Assembly: GCA_028686565.1 (NCBI GenBank)
Contig: JAQUBU010000008.1
Coordinates: forward strand, 1 to 21,933
Length of the DNA: 21,933 bases
Source: Syntrophomonadaceae bacterium
GTDB lineage: Bacteria; Bacillota; Syntrophomonadia; Syntrophomonadales; Syntrophomonadaceae
Reading direction: 5' to 3'
This document shows, one piece after another, positions 14,854-21,933 of this stretch; the stretch's first letter is position 1, and each line of letters opens with the position of its first letter. The notes under the pieces were generated by a model that was not told the DNA's origin, made no database searches, and saw only the letters and a program-made list of their open reading frames with translations. Position numbers and translations under genes: made by a program.

Positions 14854-15486
14854 TCAATACTGATAATCCAATAACATTACTAATGGTTGTGAACCCAAAC
14901 CTTCTTTACTCAATTCCAGATATGGTTTTTTTACACAGCGCTCAAACTGGCACACAAATGCTTCGACCGGTGCCAGATTAATCGTAACGTGAGCGGTCTT
15001 AAAATGCATGGGGATAATGATGCCGGGCTTAATCTGCTCCACAATTGCCAGAGCATCTTTGGCATCAATTGTGTAGTTACCTCCTACCGGAATAAACAAA
15101 ACGTCCACCTTGCCTATCTCCCGGATCTGTTCACGAGTCAGTATCTGCCCCAGATCACCCAGATGCAGCAGGTTTAATCCCTCACTGATTATTTTATATA
15201 TGGTATTGGTACCGCGGTTTTTACCTTGATTTTTATCATGAAAAGAGCTGATTCCCTTGATTCTGATTTTATCCAGGCCAAAATCTCCCGCACCTTTAAT
15301 AATCATTGGATTTCCCTTTAGCACATGAACTGCGTTGTGATCCCAATGTTCATGGCTGACTGTGGCTATATCCACCTCTTGGGGAAAAACCGGATAACCT
15401 GACTTTTCATCAAACGGGTCAGTGATAATTCGTTTTTCTTCAGTTTCTATCAGAAAGGAGGCATGCCCCAGCCATCTAATTTTCAA
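14854..15486 (-). CDS. Metallo-beta-lactamase-fold metal-dependent hydrolase
   Basis: This is a 210-residue cytoplasmic protein of the MBL fold, most like the UPF0173/UlaG-like group of uncharacterised hydrolases. The metal-binding motif is HEHWDH (H45, H47, D49, H50). Further likely ligands are HLGD (108-111) and H161 in IIPMHF. The N-terminus (MKIRWLGHASFLIE) is the standard first strands of the group. The substrate cannot be inferred. The start is TTG at 15484-15486, 6 bases after GGAGG. It lies between the delta-like gene and pyrG, which are usually neighbours in Firmicutes, so it appears as an insertion in that pair. No signal peptide is present. Confidence 0.83.
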   Translation of the reverse strand: MKIRWLGHASFLIETEEKRIITDPFDEKSGYPVFPQEVDIATVSHEHWDHNAVHVLKGNPMIIKGAGDFGLDKIRIKGISSFHDKNQGKNRGTNTIYKIISEGLNLLHLGDLGQILTREQIREIGKVDVLFIPVGGNYTIDAKDALAIVEQIKPGIIIPMHFKTAHVTINLAPVEAFVCQFERCVKKPYLELSKEGLGSQPLVMLLDYQY

Positions 15487-15525
15487 CTTATTCCTCCATC
15501 ATTATGCTAATTCAAGAATGAGCCT

Positions 15526-15762
15526 CTAAACCCGAGGTCTGCTCAATCTATTGGTATCATAAAACCAAAATCCTTCACCCTGATAGACCAGACGGTTATC
15601 AAGATTGATACGCGTATATATTGATGTTAAAGTAGCTGTATCCTTATTTTTCACCATCATATCAGCTATCTCATTAATCAAATCTGAATAAAACATAGCT
15701 TCCTGTTTACGCATCATTATTTCCACGGCCCAGTCTGCTTCACTTTTCTTGAAAGTCATCAT
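15526..15762 (-). CDS. rpoE: RpoE/delta-subunit-like HARE-HTH protein, short form
   Basis: This is a small 78-residue protein resembling the folded N-terminal half of the RNA polymerase delta subunit of Bacillus (a HARE-HTH domain). The segment FYSDLINEIADMM (24-36), then SIYTRINLDNRLVYQGEGFWFYD (47-69), matches the delta pattern of helix, LNEIA, TDLNIDGRF and WGLR as I remember it. The long acidic tail of true delta is missing and the end is basic (NRLSRPRV). Position supports the call, since it lies upstream of pyrG as rpoE does in Bacillus. The start is ATG at 15760-15762, 8 bases after AGGAGG. That site overlaps the argS stop codon, so translation is probably coupled to argS. Binding to RNA polymerase is inference. 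Confidence 0.68.
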   Translation of the reverse strand: MMTFKKSEADWAVEIMMRKQEAMFYSDLINEIADMMVKNKDTATLTSIYTRINLDNRLVYQGEGFWFYDTNRLSRPRV

Positions 15763-15774
15763 TTGTCATACCTC

Positions 15775-17454
15775 CTACATTTTTTCTGGAGAACTTACAC
15801 CCAGTATGTCAAGAGAATTTTTTATAGTAATACGAGTTACCGCCAGTAATAAAAGACGGGCATTTTGCAAATCGGGGTTGTCATTTAATACTCGATGATG
15901 GTTGTAAAAACTATGAAACAATGCTGCCAGATCAAGCACATAGCGGGCTATTCGCTGTGGTGCAAGTGTTCTGGCGGCAATATTAATCTCTTCTGGAAAA
16001 TCCGCTATTTTTCTTAAAATTGCCAGTTCTTCATCCTCCTGCAAGAGACTGGCATCTATAAGCTCAGGTTTGGCAACTGTAATCCCTTCAGCCTCAGCTT
16101 GTCTGAAAATGCTGCATATGCGAGCATGAGCATACTGTACATAATACACCGGGTTTTCCTGGCTTTTTTGCCGGGCCAGTTCCAGATCAAAATCAAGATG
16201 GCTGTCAGGACTGCGCATAACAAAAAAGAAACGGGCGGCATCCTTACCTACATCAGCAATCAGTTCATCAAGTGAAACCGTTGTCCCGGTGCGTTTGGAC
16301 ATGCGCACGATATTACCTGCCCGGTATAACCTTACCAACTGCATTAATAAAATATCCAGTTTATCGGGATCATAACCAAGTGCTTGCATAGCCCCCTTCA
16401 TCCGAGCTACGTGGCCGTGATGGTCAGCTCCCCATATGTTAATGACCCAGTCGAAACCTCTTTCGAATTTATCCTGATGATAAGCTATGTCTGCTGCGAA
16501 ATATGTAGGTAAGCCATTAGCCCGCATCAGAACTTCATCTTTTTCATCACCAAAGGCTGTAGATTTAAACCATATAGCCCCTTCATTCTCATAACAATAA
16601 TCCAGTTCTTTGAGCTTCTGCAAAACCTGATCTATTTTACCTGCATCATGCAAGCTTTTTTCATTAAACCAGACATCATAAACAATACCAAAACCAAGTA
16701 AAGTTTCCTTTATATAATCAATTTTTTCTTTTAGTGCATATTCGACAATAATTTTTCTTCGCTGGTCTCTTGGCATATCAAGCAGTGTTTTATCATAATC
16801 CGTAATTATATTTCGCACGGTATCTATCAAATCCAGCCCGGCATAACCATTCTCAGGAAACTCCACATCATGTCCGGTTAATTGTAAATACCTGGCTTCC
16901 ATGGAATCGGTAAATATTTCGATCTGATTACCGGCATCATTGATGTAGAATTCTCTCTCTACATCATATCCCGCCCGCTCCAGAATATTGGCCAGAGTAT
17001 CGCCAATAGCTCCGCCGCGGGCATTGCCCATATGTAAATTCCCCGTAGGATTAGCACTGACAAATTCAACCTGCACCTTGGTATTTATCCTGGGAGTAAA
17101 TCCATACTTTTCTTTCATATTATAAACCAGCCCCGGTATTTCATAAAGCCAGGAATTGTTAAGATAGAAATTAATGAAGCCGGCCCCTGCAATCTCAATC
17201 CTTTCAACTCCGGAACCGCTGGTATCTATCATGCTGATCAGAATTTCTGCTATCTTCCGTGGTGCCATGCGGGCTTCCCGAGCCATTAACATAGCAACAT
17301 TAGTGGCAAAATCCCCATGCTGTTTATCCCGGGGAACCTCAACTTCAAATTCAGGAATGTTTTCAAAATTTATTAATCCCTTATCCCTGGCTGATTTTAA
17401 GGCCTCGATAATCATATTTCTCAAATTATAATCAAGCTTTTTAATCGGATTCAT
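15775..17454 (-). CDS. argS: Arginyl-tRNA synthetase
   Basis: This class I synthetase charges tRNA-Arg. Its 559 residues have an N-terminal arginyl additional domain (about 1-95, EVEVPRDKQHGDFATNVAM). The HIGH-type signature appears as ANPTGNLHMGNARGG (about 135-148), then EFYINDAGNQI. The KMSKS-type loop appears as RMSKRTGTTVSL near 384-395. The C-terminal DALR anticodon-binding domain includes YYVQYAHARICSIFR. I chose the ATG at 17452-17454, giving MNPIKKLDYNLRNMI, because AAGGAGG lies 6 bases upstream; a longer frame of 16 codons would place that site inside the gene. It heads the minus-strand run that continues to rho and is divergent from the small plus-strand gene at 17567. Confidence 0.96.
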   Translation of the reverse strand: MNPIKKLDYNLRNMIIEALKSARDKGLINFENIPEFEVEVPRDKQHGDFATNVAMLMAREARMAPRKIAEILISMIDTSGSGVERIEIAGAGFINFYLNNSWLYEIPGLVYNMKEKYGFTPRINTKVQVEFVSANPTGNLHMGNARGGAIGDTLANILERAGYDVEREFYINDAGNQIEIFTDSMEARYLQLTGHDVEFPENGYAGLDLIDTVRNIITDYDKTLLDMPRDQRRKIIVEYALKEKIDYIKETLLGFGIVYDVWFNEKSLHDAGKIDQVLQKLKELDYCYENEGAIWFKSTAFGDEKDEVLMRANGLPTYFAADIAYHQDKFERGFDWVINIWGADHHGHVARMKGAMQALGYDPDKLDILLMQLVRLYRAGNIVRMSKRTGTTVSLDELIADVGKDAARFFFVMRSPDSHLDFDLELARQKSQENPVYYVQYAHARICSIFRQAEAEGITVAKPELIDASLLQEDEELAILRKIADFPEEINIAARTLAPQRIARYVLDLAALFHSFYNHHRVLNDNPDLQNARLLLLAVTRITIKNSLDILGVSSPEKM

Positions 17455-17474
17455 GTATGTCCTCCTTGTTTTTC

Positions 17475-17502
17475 CATATATATTCCGGATATTAAATGGC
17501 AA
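17475..17502 (-). promoter_or_regulatory. Possible promoter of argS
   Basis: On the minus strand TTGCCA (17502-17497) is followed after 16 bases by TATATG (17480-17475). Transcription would start only about 14 bases before the argS start codon, right at its ribosome binding site, so this is a weak call. Confidence 0.25.
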
Positions 17503-17566
17503 AAATGATACCAGGGAGTTTTAAATTGGTTCTAATCAAATATTCACAGCAAAGGAAGGTATATAT

Positions 17567-17929
17567 ATGCAACTTGAAACTGGCGAAAGATCTATATTAG
17601 CTTATTTCCCAACCGCACAGCAGGCCAAGGCTGCTAAAGAAATTCTCAAGCAACAGGGCTATACGGAAACTAGAATCGACCGGGTATCAGAATACCCCAA
17701 CTCCGAACTTTATAACAACTCTGCCGCCACACTCGCTACATTAGTACTCGGTACAGAAGCCTATGACGGATATCCTTCACCTCTGCTGGCTGCGGACCCT
17801 TCGGTAAGCGGAATGGCAGGCAGCAGCGAACTGCCGGGAAATAAATCATTCCTGCTCACCCTGGTAACCAGTCAAGATAAAATCGATCAAGCTGTTAAAA
17901 TTGTTAAGGAACATGGTGCCAGTGTATAA
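17567..17929 (+). CDS. Small conserved protein of unknown function
   Basis: This 120-residue protein has no membrane segment or signal peptide. It looks like a split ferredoxin-like domain. A first strand-helix-strand unit (about residues 9-41: SILAYFPTAQQAKAAKEIL, then a Q-G-Y turn and RIDRVS) and a last one (about 93-120: FLLTLVTSQDKIDQAVKIVKEHG) flank a glycine/serine-rich middle with AADPSVSG (76-83). The first half resembles YflT/general-stress-17M-like domains, and I recall AADPSVSG in other uncharacterised clostridial proteins, but this is memory. The function is unknown. The start is ATG with AAGGAAGG 7 bases upstream. It is a single-gene unit with its own terminator, divergent from argS. 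Confidence 0.75.
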   Translation: MQLETGERSILAYFPTAQQAKAAKEILKQQGYTETRIDRVSEYPNSELYNNSAATLATLVLGTEAYDGYPSPLLAADPSVSGMAGSSELPGNKSFLLTLVTSQDKIDQAVKIVKEHGASV

Positions 17930-17942
17930 AGCAAACTTATTC

Positions 17943-18001
17943 AGAAGGCTCGTTAAAGCAAACTTCGTTAGTTATGCTTTCTTATCGGGCCTTCTTTTTA
18001 T
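17943..18001 (+). terminator. Rho-independent terminator after the small conserved gene
   Basis: AGAAGGCTCG (17943-17952) pairs with CGGGCCTTCT (17986-17995) in a 10-bp stem with one G-T pair, followed by TTTTTATT. The large loop holds an inner AAAGCA/TGCTTT stem. The 12-mer TAAAGCAAACTT occurs at 17927-17938 (including the stop codon) and again at 17954-17965, allowing an alternative pairing with TGCTTT. On the minus strand no T-tract follows, so it mainly serves the plus-strand gene. Confidence 0.75.
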
Positions 18002-18003
18002 TG

Positions 18004-19464
18004 CTAGTCTTTAAACCATTTAGCAAAATAGTCTGTCATATCCTGATGTGCTTCCTTCTTTATTACCTGCAATAAATCATCTGTGGTAGCAATATTAAAA
18101 CGGTAATCAGCCAGATACCTGCGTAATACTTTATTCACCGTTTCCATTCCCATTTCCTTTTCCAAGCCAAACCAGAATGCTTCGCCGCCAGTATAAGCTG
18201 TAGAATAGTAATCCTGGGTGGAATAAATCTCTCTCATTTCCCGGGCCAAATTTATACCTTCAGCATATTTATCAAGCTGGGGCGGCTTAACCCCTCTATA
18301 TTTTTCCAGATATTTATAAGCACTCCAATTAGCAAGGCCCTCGTCCAGCCAAGGCTCCTTAAGCTGGTCATTGCCTACCATGGCAAACCACCACTGGTGG
18401 GCTATCTCATGAGCCAGAATGAATTCACCCCGCTGTTTATAAGCTTCGGGCTGCAAAAATTCCTCACTAAAAAACATCAAGCCTGAATACTCCATACCGT
18501 GAAAACCTTTCATAGGAACAAATACTACCTTAAAATCATTATACGGATATGAACCCCAACTGCAGGCAAAGAAATTGATTATTTCAGCGGACTGCTTCAG
18601 CACGTGGGCCGAGAAATCATTATAGCGGTTGGGAAAATAGCATTCTATGGCAGGCCTGAATTTTTCATCTTTTGACTCGTTGTAATCATACAGTACCGCC
18701 AAACAAAAGTCACGGACATTTTGCGCCTTTATTATATGGATTTCCCGGCTATTATCTTCTGCTATTGTTTCCATCTTTTCCCCGGTTGATACTACCCGAT
18801 ATCCTGCCGGTATATTGAAGCTAACCTCATAATCAGCACAGTGGAAGCAAAAAGGATCGCCGAATAATGAATTATACGAATTATGCCATCCAGCAGCATC
18901 CCATACATTTAAAGCCGGATAAAAATTACCCAGCATAAAAATCCCGTCCTTGGCCCCGTAACGATAAGCAAGTTTTGGCACTTTAGCCTGCCACTTTATC
19001 TCAAACTGCATTTCGCTGCCGGGAATAATGTCTTGAGGTGTAATTACCTGCACAGATACTCCATTAGCGTAAAATTCCACTTGCCGGCCATTTACCTTGA
19101 ACTCCTGAAACTCCAGCCAGCCAGGATCAAAGCCTGAATAATAAGCATTGGAAGGAGCCGGGCTTTCTTGGGCATTGCGGAAAGCATTGGGGTAGGCTGT
19201 AAACCACACTTCATTTATTAACTGATCAGTAGTGTTTCTGGTTTTAAGTATAGTACTTCCATAAAGTGTGCGGTTATTGGTGTCCAGATACAGACCCATT
19301 TGATAGCTGGTATAGGCAGGATCAGGAAAAAGTGATTTTACCTCCTCCTTACCTGTAGATATCGAGGGAATTAATTTCTCCGGCTGGATATTGGCATAAA
19401 TAAAATAGGTGGCACACAAGACACCTATTAAAATAATTATAAGATAAATTTTTTTAATGGACAA
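18004..19464 (-). CDS. Membrane-anchored M1-family zinc aminopeptidase
   Basis: This is a gluzincin of 486 residues in the M1 class. An N-terminal anchor (MSIKK, then a hydrophobic run to about residue 25) puts the catalytic part outside the cell. A beta-rich N-terminal domain follows. The active site shows HEIAHQWW from H352 with the third ligand in WLDEGLANW (HExxH, 18 residues, E375). GMEYSGLMFF stands in place of the GAMEN substrate loop. It should remove N-terminal residues from external peptides, though substrates are unknown. Length is below that of full M1 enzymes because the C-terminal helical domain is short. I chose the TTG at 19462-19464, 4 bases after GGGAG. An in-frame ATG at 19489-19491 gives 9 more residues but has no ribosome binding site. 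It follows the HD-GYP gene. Confidence 0.88.
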   Translation of the reverse strand: MSIKKIYLIIILIGVLCATYFIYANIQPEKLIPSISTGKEEVKSLFPDPAYTSYQMGLYLDTNNRTLYGSTILKTRNTTDQLINEVWFTAYPNAFRNAQESPAPSNAYYSGFDPGWLEFQEFKVNGRQVEFYANGVSVQVITPQDIIPGSEMQFEIKWQAKVPKLAYRYGAKDGIFMLGNFYPALNVWDAAGWHNSYNSLFGDPFCFHCADYEVSFNIPAGYRVVSTGEKMETIAEDNSREIHIIKAQNVRDFCLAVLYDYNESKDEKFRPAIECYFPNRYNDFSAHVLKQSAEIINFFACSWGSYPYNDFKVVFVPMKGFHGMEYSGLMFFSEEFLQPEAYKQRGEFILAHEIAHQWWFAMVGNDQLKEPWLDEGLANWSAYKYLEKYRGVKPPQLDKYAEGINLAREMREIYSTQDYYSTAYTGGEAFWFGLEKEMGMETVNKVLRRYLADYRFNIATTDDLLQVIKKEAHQDMTDYFAKWFKD

Positions 19465-19534
19465 ACTTCTCCCACCCAGAATATATTTCATATCAATTTT
19501 ACACTTTACAGAGGAAAACGAGAATACCTCAGTA

Positions 19535-20725
19535 CTATTTTACAATTTCTTTTATTTCAGCTTCAATTTCTTCCAAAACCACTACCACCAGGGGATCAAG
19601 CAAACTGCCCATCGCCTTTTTTATTTCCCTTATGGCCACTTCATGATTCAGTCGTTCTTCCTCCGGGCATAGCCGGGTCATGGCATCATAAATATCCGCC
19701 ACTGCAATAATACGGGCATGCAAGGGAATTGCCGTATGGGCCAGGCCTTCCGGAAAACCACTGCCGTCATATCGTTCATGATGATATAGAATTCCCTCCC
19801 TGATTTGCTGGAATATCCCCTCCTGAGGCAGACATTGGGCTCCTCTGACAGGATGCTCGTCAACATTAACCCGGGCTTCTTCCCCTGATATTTGTGCAGT
19901 TTCATCTTCTTCCCTGGCTAAAATTACAAATCTTCCTATGTCGTGCAAGAAAGCAGCATAGCTCAATACTTTCATTTCTTCCTCATCCAGGCGCAGTTTT
20001 CGCCCCAATATTTCAGAAACTGCGGCCACCCGCTCAGCATGACCTATAAATACCGGGTCCTGCCTTTCCAAAAAGCGTACTAATGACTTAAGCATAAATA
20101 GGTGGAAACTTTCCATATCTGAATGACTGCAGGCTTTACTCCAAGCTATTGAAGCCTGTCTGCTCAGCACTTGGATGAATTCCCGGTCTTGCTCATTAAA
20201 GAAGCCTTTATCATTTTCATTGAGCAGAACTGCCAGGGCAGGAATATCTTCCCCCCGGCGCAGAGGCACAGCTAATAATGATACTATCCGCTCCGGCAAA
20301 AATACTGCCGGACTCAGCTTATCTGCGCGATTAAAAAGCAAGGCTTCCTGCCTCTTTTTAACCCATTGAAATAACTCTTGCCAATCCATCTGGCCAGTAA
20401 ATTCCTCGTCCGGGTATACTGCTCCATCTGCATAAAGCAGTACTGCTTCACATTTGATCAAGCGCTTTATCCAATATAATAATCTTTCAAATATTGCATC
20501 TTCATCACTTTGAGAATTAATTTCCTGACTGGCCTTAAGCATCAAGTTCATTTCAGCAAGCCGTTCCTGTCTCTTTTTACTAAGTGCAATAAAAAATGTA
20601 GCCAGGATGCCTCCTGCCATTACAATAAAAGACACGAACAGTACCGGAACTATATCTGATGCCACTACGGCAGTCATAAATGCTGAAATGACTAAACCGG
20701 TTAATACAACCTGTTTTGAATTCAT
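19535..20725 (-). CDS. Membrane GAF/HD-GYP cyclic-di-GMP phosphodiesterase
   Basis: This 396-residue protein probably hydrolyses cyclic di-GMP. Two N-terminal membrane segments (about 7-25 and 27-48) are followed by a GAF-like sensor region (about 65-197, ending QDREFIQVLSRQASIAW). An HD-GYP domain runs from about 205 to 392. Its metal and signature residues are present: H229 in GHAERV, H261-D262 in FLHDIG, H291 in HPVRGA, and HHERYDGSGFP at 315-325, where GFP replaces GYP. ADIYDAMT is at 343-350. The start is ATG at 20723-20725 with a weak GAGATAG site. It is followed by the aminopeptidase gene with a short gap, so the two probably form one unit. The signal sensed by the GAF region is unknown. 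Confidence 0.9.
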   Translation of the reverse strand: MNSKQVVLTGLVISAFMTAVVASDIVPVLFVSFIVMAGGILATFFIALSKKRQERLAEMNLMLKASQEINSQSDEDAIFERLLYWIKRLIKCEAVLLYADGAVYPDEEFTGQMDWQELFQWVKKRQEALLFNRADKLSPAVFLPERIVSLLAVPLRRGEDIPALAVLLNENDKGFFNEQDREFIQVLSRQASIAWSKACSHSDMESFHLFMLKSLVRFLERQDPVFIGHAERVAAVSEILGRKLRLDEEEMKVLSYAAFLHDIGRFVILAREEDETAQISGEEARVNVDEHPVRGAQCLPQEGIFQQIREGILYHHERYDGSGFPEGLAHTAIPLHARIIAVADIYDAMTRLCPEEERLNHEVAIREIKKAMGSLLDPLVVVVLEEIEAEIKEIVK

Positions 20726-20789
20726 CTGCTATCTCGCTTTCACTTGGTTTTTATGATTATATCATTATTTTCTGCCGTTATTTTTTATA

Positions 20790-20818
20790 TTGCCCGGAAA
20801 ATAATGAATTAGCTTAAT
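20790..20818 (+). promoter_or_regulatory. Candidate promoter of the DsrE-like gene
   Basis: TTGCCC (20790-20795) is followed after 17 bases by CTTAAT (20813-20818), each matching the sigma-A consensus at about four positions. It lies in the 157-base divergent gap between the HD-GYP gene and the DsrE-like gene. On the opposite strand a TATAAT lies in the same gap but lacks a -35 partner. Confidence 0.35.
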
Positions 20819-20882
20819 AAATAGAAATAAACTGGCTAAAAATAGAAGGAGTAATAAATAAAAACCTATGGAGGTATGAAAA

Positions 20883-21362
20883 ATGGAAAATAAGCATATC
20901 AACCTGCTTATGTTTAGCGGAGAGTATGATAAAGCTCTGGCCGCACTTATTATCGCCAATGCCGCACGTGAAATGGAGATAAGTGTAACCATGTTTTTTG
21001 CCTTCTGGGGCTTGATGCTTTTAAGAGATCCTGAAAAAATGACTCTGGAAGATAAGAGCAGCTATGAAAAACTCTTTTCCACGCTTACTCCCAGGGGGGC
21101 AGAACAATTGCCTCTATCCAAAATGAATATGGTAGGTATTGGCAAAGCAATGCTTCTCGAAATGATGGAAGCAGATAAAACCCCGCGTTTAAAAGATTTC
21201 CTGGACGGTGCGCGCAAGAAAGGCGTTAATTTCCATGCTTGCAAGTTATCTATTGAGATTATGGGTTTTAAACCCGAAGAGCTGATACCTGAAGTCAAAA
21301 TAGTTGATGTTAAAGAATATCTTAAGGATGCACTTAACTCAAATATGCAGCTCTTTATCTAA
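20883..21362 (+). CDS. DsrE/DsrF/DrsH-like family protein
   Basis: This 159-residue cytoplasmic protein is of the DsrE_2 type. The first strand and helix (HINLLMFSGEYDKALAALII, 5-24) and second strand (VTMFFAFWGLMLL, 35-47) are typical. The single cysteine C120 in NFHACKLSIEIMGF (116-129) stands where sulfur-carrying DsrE-like proteins have their reactive cysteine. Such proteins move persulfide sulfur between enzymes, but many members have no known role. The start is ATG with GGAGG 8 bases upstream. A cysteine-desulfurase-like gene follows on the same strand after about 86 bases, which fits a sulfur relay; this link is inference. No other Dsr proteins are in view. Confidence 0.85.
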   Translation: MENKHINLLMFSGEYDKALAALIIANAAREMEISVTMFFAFWGLMLLRDPEKMTLEDKSSYEKLFSTLTPRGAEQLPLSKMNMVGIGKAMLLEMMEADKTPRLKDFLDGARKKGVNFHACKLSIEIMGFKPEELIPEVKIVDVKEYLKDALNSNMQLFI

Positions 21363-21448
21363 ATTAAATACTGCATAAACAAGAATTCATTCTGGTATCC
21401 AAAACATCCTGATGTTCATAGTATATCTAAAGCGTTTACTTTTAGGAT

Positions 21449-21933
21449 GTGTTTCTAATAAAGAAGGATAGTTTCGCCCAAGGTAAATTTCGTCAGGATA
21501 TTGTGGGTATTGAGCAAAAAGTACCGACCGTCAATTCAAAGCGTTCAAAATATATTAATTTTGATAATGCAGCCAGTACCCCAGCACTCCGACCTGTATT
21601 AAATGAAATTCAAGACTTTCTTGGCTGGTATTCAGGCGTTCATAGAGGAACCGGCTATAAATCCCTGCTATCTTCTCAGGTTTATGATAATTGCCATGAG
21701 ACGATTGGGCATTTTGTTAAAGCTGATATGAACCACGATACAATTATAATGGTAAAGAATACGACCGAAGCCATTAACAAGCTGTCTTATCGCCTGGGCT
21801 TTTCACCCGGCAATATAGTAATAAGTACCTTGATGGAGCATCATTCCAATGACCTCCCCTGGCGGCAGCATACCCATGTGGAATATGCCGGGGTCAATCA
21901 GCTGGGACAATTGGATTTAGCGGATGTCCAGAG
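21449..21933 (+). CDS. Class V aminotransferase / cysteine-desulfurase-like protein, 5' part
   Basis: The frame is open from a TAG at 21443-21445 to the window edge (about 161 codons). It encodes the N-terminal part of a fold-type I PLP enzyme. NFDNAASTP (near residues 37-45) is the typical substrate-site start of NifS/SufS-like proteins. HRGTGYKS (about 65-72), NTTEAINKL (about 111-119) and MEHHSNDLPW (about 139-148, with the PLP-stacking histidine) follow. The PLP lysine and any catalytic cysteine would lie beyond the window, so desulfurase activity is not proven. The start is uncertain: GTG at 21449 has AGGA only 1-2 bases away, and a GTG at 21503 has AGGA at 4 bases but would shorten the protein. 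The gene lies about 86 bases after the DsrE-like gene. Confidence 0.8.
   Translation, partial: MFLIKKDSFAQGKFRQDIVGIEQKVPTVNSKRSKYINFDNAASTPALRPVLNEIQDFLGWYSGVHRGTGYKSLLSSQVYDNCHETIGHFVKADMNHDTIIMVKNTTEAINKLSYRLGFSPGNIVISTLMEHHSNDLPWRQHTHVEYAGVNQLGQLDLADVQ

Overview
The window looks like the chromosome of a spore-forming Firmicute of the class Clostridia. The proteins resemble what I remember from Syntrophomonas and its relatives, but that is memory and not a search result. Supporting signs are a Spo0F-type sporulation response regulator, strong AGGAGG-like ribosome binding sites, a large share of TTG and GTG starts, and a gene order close to the Bacillus rpoE-pyrG-spo0F-fba-tal-glpX-rho region. 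There are no phage genes, transposases, CRISPR arrays, tRNAs or rRNAs that I can see.

Layout. Positions 1-458 (minus) hold the start of a protein that I tentatively link to radical SAM enzymes. Positions 830-2833 (plus) encode a methyl-accepting chemotaxis protein. It faces a secreted LysM/M23 peptidase (2972-3826, minus) across a very long perfect-looking hairpin built from a 20-bp repeat. From 3922 to 17454 almost everything lies on the minus strand. In transcription order it reads argS, an RpoE/delta-like protein, a metallo-beta-lactamase-fold hydrolase, pyrG, a FemAB-type aminoacyl transferase, a divergent alanine racemase homologue, sppA, a repeat-filled 480-bp gap, a Yip1-type membrane protein, spo0F, class II fructose-bisphosphate aldolase, transaldolase, glpX (class II fructose-1,6-bisphosphatase) and rho. 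After that come a terminator and the M23 gene. Positions 17567-17929 (plus) encode a small conserved protein of unknown function with a clear terminator. Positions 18004-20725 (minus) hold an HD-GYP phosphodiesterase followed by a membrane-anchored M1 aminopeptidase. Positions 20883-21362 (plus) encode a DsrE-like protein, followed by the 5' part of a class V (cysteine-desulfurase-like) aminotransferase that runs off the end.

How the genes fit together. fba, tal and glpX form a compact gluconeogenesis/pentose-phosphate set with short spacings beside spo0F. FemAB, the racemase homologue and sppA form a tight envelope-related set (37-nt and 1-nt gaps) placed between pyrG and the Yip1/spo0F genes. 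The DsrE-like protein and the desulfurase-like protein could form a small sulfur-handling pair. The best leads for something undescribed are four. First, the racemase homologue, whose C-terminal half lacks usual alanine racemase motifs, next to a FemAB enzyme. Second, the ~400-nt region upstream of rho, with an extended -10 promoter, a start-stop ORF and two inverted repeats. Third, the two families of palindromic intergenic repeats. Fourth, the strand-specific hairpin between pyrG and femAB.
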